Shown: positions 24,669-37,200 of the stretch, piece by piece
How the letters are laid out: each line of letters starts with the position of its first letter
How positions within the stretch are numbered: the stretch's first letter is position 1
NCBI GenBank assembly: GCA_028583605.1
Contig: CM053330.1
Location: 18,935,539-18,999,538, forward strand
Length of the DNA: 64,000 nucleotides
Origin: Dastarcus helophoroides
Lineage: Eukaryota; Arthropoda; Insecta; Coleoptera; Bothrideridae
Reading direction: 5' to 3'
Position numbers and translations under genes: made by a program
The notes under the pieces: model-generated
What the model was told of the DNA's origin: nothing
Database searches by the model: none
The model's input: the letters and a program-made list of their open reading frames with translations, nothing else

Positions 24669-25648
24669 TTACAGGGTGTGGAAGGTTAGTTTCTGATTAG
24701 AGTTTTTGATTGATACGTGCGAAACGTGTACAGATAATTGAATGAAATTTGGCACAACTCTATACATTTTCTTGTCCTTCCCAAAAATCTAAGAACTAAT
24801 TAACACAACTTAACCAGTGGCGGGTATACCTAAGGGGGAAGTGCTTAAAACCCGATTTATTTATTTCTTATGCACTCTTGTCACAGTTTCCTAACAAAAA
24901 TATAATCTACAAACGTTTTTACATAAAAAAGGTACTCTTAGTGAAATTCGATATTGCTAGCGGTTTTCGAGTAAAATGCATCTTTATATCTCGATGTATT
25001 AAAAACGCTTGGCCAAAAATATCAGATGTGACATATAATTGACATTGAAATGAAAATAAAAAGAACCAACATTTCCATGTTCTTTTGTCACCGGTAGCCA
25101 CTTTGAGCAATTTCCCTAAATAAAAGCTTTTATTTTAAATTGGTTATTTGTTACATAATTCTTAAGAAACTTTTTTTTATTTAAATATTATTTAAAATTA
25201 GTTAAATATCAGTTGAAAATAATTTGTTCCAAAAGTGCATTTTAACTAGTTTTATTTTCTTTCATTTCAAAGCCAACTATGTGTCACATTCAACATATTT
25301 GGGCGAGCGTTTTTGGTGCATCGAGATATAAAAATTTATTTTACTTAAAAACCGTTAACAATATCAAATTTTAATAGGAGTATTTTTTTATGTAAAAACG
25401 TGTGTGTAGTTTATATTTTTGTTACCAACCTGCGACAAAAGTGCATACAAAATAAATAAGACACGTTTTAAACACCACCCCTCTGGTTAAATCCGCCACT
25501 GGTTAAGTTTTGTGAATTAATTATTATATATTTGGAAAGGGCACAAATAGATATGGAGTTGTGCTTAATTTCATTTAATTATCTGTACACATTTCGGAAC
25601 CATTAATAAAAAACTATAATCGGGAACTAACCTTCCCCACCCTGTAAA
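24669..25648. mobile_element. Palindromic element, ACAGGGTG ends with inner CAGTGGCGG pair
   Basis: The left end reads TTTACAGGGTGTGGAAGGTT and the right end its inverse, AACCTTCCCCACCCTGTAAA. Arms of about 480 bp meet near 25160. Inside them, CAGTGGCGG (24812) and CCGCCACTG (25496) form a second, symmetric pair resembling hAT ends. The outer arms continue the symmetry without a direct repeat at the inner ends. No coding sequence. Confidence 0.75.
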
Positions 25649-25649
25649 T

Positions 25650-28620
25650 TGGAAACGAAACGTTTTACGACATTTTTTATGCAGACTTTTCGTCTTATTT
25701 TGGGCTTTAGAATACGAAGCTAAATTTATGGTACTACTTTTAGAATCACCTTGTATATTCATGGATTTACTTGGAGTACTTTTGCACAAAACGCCTCATA
25801 TCTGATTACATAAATGGCAATACCATCCATTTGTTCTCGATCTTTAGTCGCTTAGCGCGCCTAGCTTTCACTTTAAAACAGAAAATCACCGGTGGTGTAT
25901 CGCGCCTTTAATAAAAGGGGAAGGCGATCAGGAAATAAATATGTAGCAAATGTGACTTTTTTTCTGATTTAGAGATCAAATCTCTTTAAATAAATAATAA
26001 AATTACCATTCATGGTTCAACTGTAATGACCTAAAAAATATTTCTATTTTTTATGTTATAAAATATAAAACTGCCTATCTTATTTAAAATTAAGAGATAT
26101 CAAACTTTATTTTAAAATTTTATTTGGTAATTTAAATCGAAATGCCTATTTTAAAGTCAAAACGTTAGGACAAAAAGTAAAAATATTAACTTTAAACTGA
26201 AAAGTTTGGAAGAGTCGTATAAAATTCAAAAATTTTTAAATTTCAAAGTTAAGAAAACTTAAAATTAAAAAAAAAGGAATTTGAAATTTAACTCGAAGTT
26301 TCCATTTAAGAGTTAAGATTTTACAAGAAAAATAATTACCAAGTTTAAACGGAAAAGTTGCAAAAGAAGCCTAGATTTAGAGAAAAATCTGAGATTCATT
26401 ACAAAAACATTATCGAATTTTCGAATCTAAAATCTAAACAGAATTTTGCGATAAAACGTCGAAATTTCCAGAACGAATTTAAACTAATATAAAAAAACTT
26501 GTGGTCTAGTGTAAATTCGAATTATCAAGAAAAAAAATGAATTTTTCGGAATAATGTCGACATTTTGAAGACATTTCCAAACTAATTAATCTGAACTAGT
26601 TTGCTATCTCCAAAGCATTGATTTATTTTGAAACGTCTAAACTTCTGTTGGGAATTATGTATCAGACCTTATCAAATAGCTTGGAAGTTATTTTCAAAGA
26701 GATACAGGGGAGTAGACGAGATTAACTTTAGGGGGAGAGGCAACAATCATTTTGAAAAATTTATGGGAGAAAAAGTAATTTGCAGAAAACCGCTCGACAA
26801 GAATCGAAATTTCCAAAAATATTTCTCTCATAATCTTGCCTTTTTTATTTAAATTTATATATAATATATCTCTATGTATAAAAATGGAAGATATATCCGA
26901 CATATCAACGCACAGTCCAAACTACTAGGTCTAAGTTTGAAACTTGCACAGAAGTTCTTTATAAAGTGCAGGTGCTCGCTAAGGAAGAATTTTTGGAAAT
27001 TTGGTGTCTAAGGAGGCGATCAAAATACCTTAAAAGTACGCTTCTACTTCTGTCAATGTGACTATGTCGGCAAGACAGGTACTAAGATGCGATCAGAGAG
27101 CAGAGAGTAAATTAATATTGCTGACAGTTGTATGCTATTTGCAATACTTGAATTGGTTTTGTTGCTTTAATTCTTTAAATACTTTTTATTGTTTGTACTA
27201 ATAAATGCCTTAAAACAAAAAAATGTTTGTAAAAACAATAAATATCAATGAGAAACTATCGAGATAAATCTTCATTCGAGTTTTGAAACAAAAGTTGAAC
27301 TTTTCACATTAAAATTTCGGAAACAACTTCGAAATGGAAACATTTTTTCAGTAAAAGTATCTTTTACAAATTTAACCTTCCAAGTTTACAATTTAATTTT
27401 TACTTTTTTAACAAAAATTTCAGCCTTTAATTGAAAATATATCTCGTTTCAAAAATTCATTTTCGGGATTTTGATAAAATAGTTCAAACTTCCAGAAGAA
27501 ATCGAGATTCATAAATTTTTTTAATACGAAAAAAAACTTCGAAATTTTAGAGGAAAAGCAAGAAAAGGTAATATCATAAATAAAGTAAAAATTTATAACA
27601 AAATTTAATTATTACATAATTACTGGACCTTTCCATTTTAAAGTCCTTTGAAATCAAAATTTAAAAAATGACAATTTCTCGATGATAAAAATTTTAAAAT
27701 CACGAGAGAAAAGTAAAACACCTTCGAAAACTAAACAAAAAATTGTAACAGTCGCAGTAAAGAAAAAGTAAAGTTTCAAAAAAAAAATAATAATTTTCAA
27801 TTTTATACTCGAAATTACCGATTTGAAAATAATTATCTAATTTTAAATTTCAAATCTAAATTGGCAATTCGAGGAGGAAGTTTAAAATGTCTAAATTAAA
27901 ATCGGAATATAGCAAAAAAAACTCTGAATTTGAAAACAAAATTCCGCGATTTTATTCAAAACTTTGACTTATTTTTTTCAAATTTTAAGGTTAAACTTGA
28001 AATCTTAAAAAGTATGTTTGTTTGTCTGTCTGTCTACTTGCTGGCTTTTCACAGTTCAACTACTGAACCGATTTCGACGAAAATTGATATAGAGGTTCCT
28101 TGAAATTCGAGATACCCGGAACAATATTTCAAATACTTCCAAACAAATATTTTATCCTAAAAGCATAGATAAACTATCAGTGCCATATAATATCGTTTGA
28201 TTTTGTCACTGATACTTGGTACCGTACTATAGGCCTATAGGCACTTATATTCATTTAATTCCGTTGACAAAGTCGTGAGAAACAGCTAGTACATACATAA
28301 AAGTAAAATAAAAGTTGTTTTTCTCAAAATTAAAAAAAATTAATTAGCTTCATAGTTTTCCTGTATTGATTCAAACTTTGAACCGATTTCGAGAAAATAA
28401 GGGATTTGGAGACAAAAGTTATAATTACGAGGAGAGACGAATTTCTAGGAAAAAATTGAAATTTCATAAAAAAGAAAATTGTCTACTTTTCGAGATAAGT
28501 CAGCTCTTCCAGAAAAAAGGCAAACTTTGGGGAAAATGAAGAGAAAAAAGAGGAATCCTAAAAAAATTATATTTTCAAGAAAAAATTTTTGATACAAATG
28601 GAATTCGATCAATTTGAATC
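25650..28620. other. Cryptically simple A-rich region
   Basis: About 26040-27990 consists mainly of degenerate AAATTTCGAAA-like words. From about 28015 a different repeat begins (TTTGTCTGTCTGTCTAC, then ACTGAACCGATTTCGACG), a motif often seen in insect interspersed repeats, ending near 28290. No gene recognised. Confidence 0.5.
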
Positions 28621-28629
28621 TCAATACAT

Positions 28630-28775
28630 GTGATGTCGATGCTTCTTTTGCTAATCAATTAAGATTAGTCCGCTTGAAAATGCCAGATGTGGTAAAGGGG
28701 TAAATCTTCTATGGACTTAATTATGGGCCACAGTGTTTAGTTCAGTGCTCTTGTAATAGCCTACATTGTCTATAT
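28630..28775. repeat. MITE remnant related to the 17.3-17.8 kb array
   Basis: Contains CTTCTTTTGCTAATCAATTA, then CAGATGTGGTAAAGGGGTAA, then CTTCTATGGACTTAATTATG and TTCAGTGCTCTTGTAATA. All have close counterparts at 17700-17830. A shorter trace (GATGCTTCTTTTGCCAATCA) is at 14009. Confidence 0.55.
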
Positions 28776-29415
28776 GGATAATCCGGTACCGCTGCTTGCA
28801 CGATATCACATATTCATCATTAATAAGATTAGACTGGTCTGCAATTTTTTTTCTTCTGGTTCGTATTAATACGCTCAATTATGATAGATTTGATGCTGGT
28901 GACTTGAAATATGATAATTAAAATTATGTGCCTTTTATGCTTCTTATGTAATGTTTATTTTTTTAAAATAAAACGCTCCAGTTCAGTCAAATTGTAGCCT
29001 TTCCTTTTGCTACTACAGCGTGACGACAGCGACATTTTGGCGGCTTGTTGGGAGATTATTGGAAGGTATTTTGCTAAGTTGCCAGTAAAATTGGATGTTA
29101 GGCTTCGCCGCCATATTGAAAAGTGCACCTGTTTTATTCAACTACTCTGCAACTGTGCGATAGAGCAAAATTTAAAAAACCATTTCAAAGACCTTTAAAA
29201 ATATTAGGTACAAGCTTATTATAACTACCTTTATGGTAGAATGCATGGTTTTTGCTCGTAAAGAACCACATTAATGAGAAAAATTCAAGACATCAAAGTT
29301 GTAGCTTTTGAAAATACCTACAAAATGGTATATTTTTTGTTTATCTTGCATGAACGGAGACAACCGAATGGTCAAAATATTGTGCATAATCCTACACAAT
29401 TACTGTACACACATA

Positions 29416-30704
29416 CGAGGCGGTCCGATAAGTACTTAGCCTCACCGCCCGATGGCGCCAGTATCGCAAGAGAAATTTACTATCGTGTAGTACATTCTCA
29501 TAGACGGCTACTGTCCAAATTTCAGCCGAATCGGACTCGCAGTTTTGTTTTCACCGCGCGTGGAAGCGGGCGTGTCCGTGAATTTTAGAAAAATGGAAAA
29601 CGAGCAATACCGGTCGGTGATTCGATTCTTATTTTTGGAAGGGAAATCGCATAGCGAAATCAAAGAGCGCTTAAATGCTGTGTAGGGTGACTCTTCTCCT
29701 TCGATGGCGACCGTCAAAAATTGGTTTAGCGAGTTTCAGAGTGTCGCACGTCGGTTTTTGATGAGCCACGCCCAGGTGCCCCGAAAACGGCTACTACGGA
29801 GGATAATGCGACAAAAATCCACAATCTCGTATTGGCAGACCACCGCTTGAAGGTACGCTAAATAGCTGAGACAGTAGGCATCTCAAAAGACCGCGTGGGT
29901 CATATCCTGCATGAAATTTTCGGCATGAGAAAGCTGTCGGCGCGATGGGTGCCGCGTTTGCTCACTCCGGACAACAAACGCAACCGTGAGACCACTTCAG
30001 AGCAGTGGTTGACGCTGTTTAAGCGCAATCCGAAGGAGTTTCTGCGTCGTTTTGTGACCGTCGACGAAACATGGATCCACCAGTACACGCCAGAGACCAA
30101 GGAACCGTCGAAACAGTGAACTTCACCCGGTGAACGTGCTCCGAAGAAGGCAAAGACTATCCTGTCGGCCGGAAAGGTGATGGTCACCGTTTTCTGCGAT
30201 TCACAAGGTGGGATCTACATCGACTACCTGGAGAAGCGCAAAACGTTCACAAAGCTGTACTATGCCAAATTATTGGGCCGATTCGACGCCGAATTGCAGA
30301 AAAAGCGGCCCTATTTGGCAAAGAACAAAGTGCTCTTCTACCTAACAACGCACCGGCTCACACCTCCGCCCTCGCCACGGCCAAATTTGTCGAATTGGGC
30401 TACGAACTGCTGCCCAATCCACCGTATTCTCCAAATTTGGCCTCGTGCGACTTCTGTTTATTTCCAAACTTGAAAAAGTCACTCGCCGGGCAAAAATTTG
30501 AGTCGAATGAGGAGGTCATGGTCGCCACGGAGGCCTACTTTGCAGACCTCGAGAAAACGTATTTTTTAGACGGGATAAAGCAGTTGGAGCATCGCTGGGT
30601 CAAGTGTATCGAGTTAAAAGGAGACTACGTTGAAGAATAAATCGCCATTTTTCCAAAATTTTCATTTTTCTTTTGTAGGCTAAGGACTTATCGGACCACC
30701 CTCG
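29416..30704 (+). mobile_element. Mariner element (Tc1/mariner superfamily), decayed
   Basis: Terminal inverted repeats CGAGGCGGTCCGATAAGTAC on the left and, reverse complemented, CGAGGGTGGTCCGATAAGTC on the right. They lie directly inside TA dinucleotides at 29414-29415 and 30705-30706, the mariner target duplication. The 1289 bp length is normal for a complete element. The enclosed transposase gene is dead (next entry). Confidence 0.93.
29593..30640 (+). pseudogene. Mariner transposase pseudogene
   Basis: Starts MENEQYRSVIRFLFLEGKSH and contains the helix-turn-helix region, VTVDETWIHQYTPETKE with the first catalytic Asp, SAGKVMVTVF, NPPYSPNLASCDFCLF and a normal C-terminus ending GDYVEE. 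The frame is broken by a TAG in the N-terminal part (KERLNAV, then stop), another before TSPGERAPKK, and indels. The block that should contain HHDNAP with the second catalytic Asp is frameshifted and substituted, so no active protein can be made. The sequence resembles the irritans group most. Confidence 0.9.
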
Positions 30705-30706
30705 TA

Positions 30707-31236
30707 CTATCCACAAATAATTGCCCACTATGACCATTACTTGTTGAGCTCGCTGCCGCTTACCGCATTTATAACAAAATGGACAAAAAACGACTTTCTA
30801 TTACGTGCCTCTCTAATATTTGCATAACTGTTTGATAAGAATATTAAGTATATTTCGCGGAAAATTACCCATTGCAGTGCCTAAAATAGGTGCATGAAAA
30901 ATTGTTTACATATGTTTTAACTGTTATGTTATATGAAGATGCGCAATTACATAAGTGTATAGAGGAAAGGGAATTTAAATTGCTACAGCTAAACAATAAA
31001 TTCTTCAAGGTAAACCGCATCTATACGTTTATGTTCACTTATTCGATAGTAAAAGTAAAAAAATAAAATTTCTTATTTTCCACATATTTTTATACAATGA
31101 ATAAAATGCAGCAGTGAAAATTTATATTTCAGACAATTTTATCTAATCGGTAGCTCGGGTACTTGAGGCTTTTTATCTATGTATACGTAAGTAGACAACT
31201 AGAAGTTTGTGATCACTTGGTTTTTGAGAATCCAAT
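30707..31236 (+). other. Upstream flank of the small membrane-protein gene
   Basis: AT-rich sequence between the mariner end and the ATG at 31237. It should contain the promoter and 5' UTR, but no specific element could be assigned. Confidence 0.35.
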
Positions 31237-34200
31237 ATGAACAGGAGCACCGAAATTTTGACTGCAAATAGCAACCCACCAGTGGTAAGTTTAGTTTCTG
31301 TGTGTGCTTTTTTTAATACAATCAATATTCCGCAATTACTTCATATAAACGCGAAATGGCTTACATTAAATAGAGACATATACCATACAAACTAGTTCAT
31401 CTTCACAATATGATTTTAAAATATAAAAATGCACCTTGGTAAATTTCATTGAGTATCGGCTTGCTGTTTTATTTAATTAGGTACTAGAAGATATTTGATG
31501 CCTTATTTAAAAAAAGAAGAAGAAATAAAATATTAAATTTAAAGTAAAGTGACATATTTTTGATGTAAGAAGATAAAATCACATAATTTTTATTTTTATA
31601 TACTTAAAAGTATTCAGTGCAATTTTGGAAAAAGAAAATTATTATTTCATTTCAACATTCCTTATTATATTTGTACCCTGAAAAACTTTTGAGAAAGTAT
31701 GTATTGTTGAAACAAGTATTGACAAAATATCAATTTCGGATCAGTAAATCTCACATTAAATTTTCTGAAAAATCATATTTATTGAATTAGAAATAATCTC
31801 TCCACAAAAAGTGGTATTATTTATATTTATGCCTGTCATTTTTATGGTTAGTCTCAGTGTGCTTTCTTAATTGTTTTTGGAAATATATGCGGTCAAACCT
31901 GTCCAAGCCAGAACCTCCATAAGACGACATTCTGATAATGACGCTATATTTTGATAGCATCGTTTGCTTTCCATCATATAAATGTTCTTGTAAAAGCCAG
32001 AAAACTCTCTAAACTGAATTGAAATTTAGGATTTGTCGTGTTCCGGCTTATTGTTGAACAGATTTGACTATACATTACATTATTATTTTTATGAAAGGTT
32101 ATATTTTTACAAATACATATAAATCCAGATAAACATATCTAAATAAAATGTCTGCTTGAAAAGAACTTACTTTTTACATTTAGATTTTTAATAAGATCTT
32201 TATTAAAAACAAAATTTTTTTTCAGAACAAAATTTTAGAATGTCACGGTGTTTTGAAAATACTTTCGAAATAAAATTTAAAAAAAAATGCAAATACATAT
32301 TAATATATTAGTGAGCTTAAAATTTAACAGAAATTATATTAAAAAAAAAACAAATGCGCTGACATCATAGGTCAACAAAAACTTTTTATGTTCAGAAGCT
32401 GCATTGTTTTGTGTAAATATGTCTCTACTCAACGTGACACCCTCAAAATCACATCATCACATAGGAACGTGAATCTGAAATCATAAAGCAAAATTAGAAA
32501 AAATATATATAATATACTGCTTATCAGAAACGATTTTAACAGTACCTTAGTATAGCAAACAAGTTGAAATGTATTAATGATTTTGTGTTAGAACTATTTT
32601 TCGACAAGCGTTTAATCTATCAACAAATGACTCGTTTTCACATTTTTCAATGGACAATATCCATGCAATGCCGTAGCTAGATTTCAAAGGGCCCCGTGCT
32701 ATATGTTTAATTGGGGCCCTAAAAATAAACAAGAAACAAAATATGTTTGATGAGTAAAAAAAGGTGTCTTAAAAAGTGTCGCACTTTGAAATAGTTTTGT
32801 ACTTCTAACCAGGACATCGAACCACTATTTTTTTCGTTCCGGTTTTTGATTTTCGTTCCGGGAAAAAATCACATCTGTTCCGTACCGGTTTTCGTTCCCA
32901 CAAAAATAGCGGTTTTTTCCGGTTTTCGATTCATTTCCGGGTGACTCATTTTTTAATTTTTTAAAAGTTTTTCTTTAAACTGATATTCTAATATAATTCG
33001 GGAAAAGTTTTCTCTCTTTTTTTTATATTACAGCATATAACTAATCTGGTAATGCTTAAAATTTGAAGAAAATATTTCTCGATTTTTAAATTTAAAAAAG
33101 TTTAAACATTTCAGGCTGAAACTCTGGATTCTGGGTCCATTTTGAGTTCAAACTTCAAAAAAACCTCGAATTTTATAAAAAAATCACTGATACTCGCGCT
33201 TTCCCCTAGGTGAAAAAATAGAAAGGATCCTTTGGTTATAGACTTTTTGAAAGTTTCGACTTTGCTAAAGAATTCAATTTGTATTGAAAATTTTGACTTA
33301 TTTCGAAAATTTCGACAATAAAAACCTACTTTTGACAAAGTCGATCTTTTCTCGTTCGACTTCTAAATTTTCGAAATTTTAACTTGATTTTCAAAATTTT
33401 GGCTTTTTTAAAATTTTGATTTTTGAAAATTCCAAATTCCTCAAAATTCTGTCTTATTTGGTTGGTTTTGATTTTTTGAACATTTTATTTTTATAACTTT
33501 TGTTCTTGTTAAAGATTTTATTTTTTGAAAATTTCAAATTTTCGTGAATATTTGGAATTGATCTCGAAGTTTGAATGTTTGACCTTGTTTTTATAAATAT
33601 CAGTAACTTTTAAACTCAAAATTTCATCTTTTTTGCAAATCTAACTAATTTTAAATTCGATTTTTTTAAAACATTTCAATTCTCTTTAAAAATTTGAATT
33701 TTTTCAATATTTCACTTTTTGCAAATATCGAGTCTCTCGAGTGTTTGTTTTTTTATTCAACTTTATTTCAATTTTCACTTTTTCGCAAAATTCTTACTTT
33801 CTAAAAATGATTACTTTTTCAAAAATCTGCCTTCGATTTTTATTGAAAATTCTTAAACATTTTTCGATGTCTTTAAAGTATTTCGTCTATATATTTTGAA
33901 AACTTTGAAGTTGAAATGTTCCTTTTCAAATTTTCTTTTTTTAGCTTTTACTTTTTTCAATTGTTAATTTATTTTATTAATCGCGGGATCTTTTCAGTTT
34001 GACCTTTCTTTAGGATTTTAATTTATTTTCCAAATCCTGAATTTTTTAAAAATCTTTACTCATAATTTCGATTTTTTCTCCAAATTGATATTTTTTTTCA
34101 AAATTTTGATTTTTTCTGGAAATTTAATGATGTTCAAAAACGGACTTTTAAAAATTTCCCCGTTTTTTTCAATTTTTGGCCTTGGTCCAACTTTTGACAA

Positions 34201-37200
34201 TTTCTCAAAGCTTTGATCTTTTTTGAAAACCGAGATTTTTTTTTTTTAATTTCGAATTTTACTCGAGGTTCGGTTTTTATGTAGTAAACTGAACCTAAAA
34301 TCGAAATTCTAAGAAAAAAGTCAAATATAGCGTAAAAAAAACCTGATAAAAATTGAAAATTTAAATTAGACATTTTCTAACATGTCATCGTTTCAAGTTT
34401 ACCCTCAAAATTTCAATTTCAATTTCAAGATCCCGGCTTTAAATTGGAATATAAATGTTGTATTTTTCTCTTGAAATTTTGACTGAAATTCCCAATTTCT
34501 AGGAAAAATTAGAAATAGCGAGATTTTATCGTCAATTATGAAAAAAAAGCCAAATCCAGGAATTTAGGGAAGTTTTATGAAGTCAGCATCGTAAAAAAAT
34601 CATTAGAAATTGAAATTTGAAGAGAAAAATTGACCTATTTAAACTAAAGTGAAATTTGAAGAAAAAAAATTAAGAAAACTAGAAATTTTTATTAATAACT
34701 TCAAAAAATAGGGGTATCGGATTATAAAACGAAAAATCCACGTTTAAGAAAAAAACAAATTTTGAATGTTTGTTCTGAATAAAAAGTTGGAATTTTCGGA
34801 AAAATTCTAATTTGCAAACAAAATTGCCAGGAAACTGGGCTTTAGTGAAAAAGACTCCACTGCTTGAGTCCATATTTACAATAGCACATAACATTTTTAT
34901 TTTAAACTCGAAATTTTAGAAAAAAAAAGAAATATTTTAAGAAAAAGGTACAAATTTCAAAAAAGAGCCGAAAATTAAAAAAAAAATGATCAAGTTATAC
35001 AATTTAAAATTCAATTTGGCTTGAAATTTTGAGAATAAAATCAACATTTTCTTAGAAAGAGTGAACATTGTAAGTTTCTAATTGAAATTCAAAAAAATGT
35101 TCTTTAAAGTAAACTCGTAATTTTGAGATGAAAGTTGCATGAATTTGTGTACAATTTTAAAAAGGAAATTTATAAAAAAATCTTAAACTTTAGGGTAAAG
35201 TAAAAATTATTTTAAGAACATACAAATTCAACGATCCGAAATAAACCGTTATTTTTTCCGGTTCTGTTCCGGTTTACGTTCCTTCAAAAATAACGGTTTT
35301 TTTCGGTTTCCGGTTTTCGGTTCAGTTCCGTTTCGAAGCCCTGCTTCTAACAACAAAAAAACGAAATTCTTTAAAACATCTAAGGGGATCAAAAAACAAA
35401 AACTACCATCTCAACAGTAGCCGCCCTAACAATTTCGTCACTTCGGACAAAATACTAATTGACACCGTTTTTGATTTACATTTTCGTCACTTCGGACAAA
35501 ATACTAATTGACACCGTTTTTGATTTACAAGAGTATCGAAATTTTAGGGGAAAAAAGTAAAAATTGTCGGTTTGAACTTGAAATTTTGAAACTAAAATTA
35601 AAAAAAAATAAAAAGATTATTTAGAAAACAGTTATTAAAATTTCGAGTTTAAATTTAACATTTTTTCGTATAACTAGTTAATTACTTTCGAGAAATTTTG
35701 AAGTTTCCTTTTAAAAATTGAAAATTAGAGAAACACGGACTCAGGAGTTTAAAAATCGAATGTTTGGGAAAACAGTCGAATTTGGTAATCGTTGAACACC
35801 GAAATTTCCAGATTTCTTTTTCGAAATTTATACCACTAAAAATTCTGAGTTTAAGGCTTGAAATTTTTCTTTTTTTTTACAAAATGTCAACTTTCACCTC
35901 AAAATATAGGTTTTTTTTCTGATCACTTTAAAGTTCGATGGGGTCTAAAGTTAACATTTTCACTAAAAAAAGTCGAGAATGTTCCGATTTCATCTCGAAA
36001 CTTCGCAATTTTGAATTTGAACTTGTCAATTTACGATTTAATGTTAACCTTATTAATTTAGATTTGTTTTTTAGACATTTTGCGGGAAATCATTATTTCG
36101 AAAAAGAAAAATAAATGTTTGAGATTTGGTTTTTTGCCATTTCATCACATTTTTTTTGCTTATTTTTAATGTTGAGAACCCATAATTTTTAAATTTTTAT
36201 TGACGTTTATAAATTTTTTTTGTTTAAAGTTCGAAATTTCGAAAAGAAAGTTGAATATTTGAATTTAAAGTCGGAATTTAGTAATTTAGATCAAAATTTT
36301 GAGACCTAAATTATATGCATTTTTTGCCACATAAAATAACCAGTTTTTTTTTTCGAAATTCTGACTTTTCCTAAAATTTGTTAGTTCACTTTAAAATTTA
36401 GTCTTTTTCTAGTTTTGAATTTGTTGCTCAAAATTTTGACTTTTTTATTAGGACTCGAATTTTTTAAAACAATTTTTTTTACAATTTGGATATTAATTTT
36501 TAAATTCCGTATTTAAATGTCATTATTCCTTTTTTTTAAATATATCAACTTTTTTCAAGCTGTACAATTTAAATGTTTCCGAATTTCTTACTGATCGTTA
36601 AATTTGATCTAAAATTCGATTTTTGTAATAAATTTCAAAAATATCCCTCTCGTGAAAATCTTCTAATTTCCAAAATCTATATTTTCGAAAATTACTTTGG
36701 AAGAAAGTAATACTTTTGAATTTAATGTAAAATTTTTCAGTTTAAAGTTGACATCGAAGAGACTGAAATTTAAAATTCTTGAGGAAATATGAGTTTCTAA
36801 CATGGATTTTTTTTTAAATTCTTTAGAAATTTCGAATTTAGTCTCTTTCAAAATTCAAAATTTTAAGCAAAATGTACGTAATTTAACAAAAAATTATCGA
36901 AGGATTCTAATTTGAAATCGAACTTTCAAAAAAAGTAGATATAAAAGAGGGTTTCTAAACCAGATGTAATGCTACAATTGCTATAATGCCAGAAGGGGCT
37001 TACATTGAAAAATTTGGATTGCGATATTCATGACGCCGGTCCAGAAGTTGCTGATATATTTACTGAAAAGAAATTCCAAATTATAAAATAAAATCGAATT
37101 TTAAAGAAAGAGTTTAACATAAATTTTCGATTTTTTTTCTCGGTTTTAAAACCTACAATTTATTTCGAAAAATTTAAAGATTAAAATTGTAATTTTAATC

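Noticed and set aside
29508..30187. Minus-strand frames in the mariner
   Set aside because: Shadows of the plus-strand transposase pseudogene.
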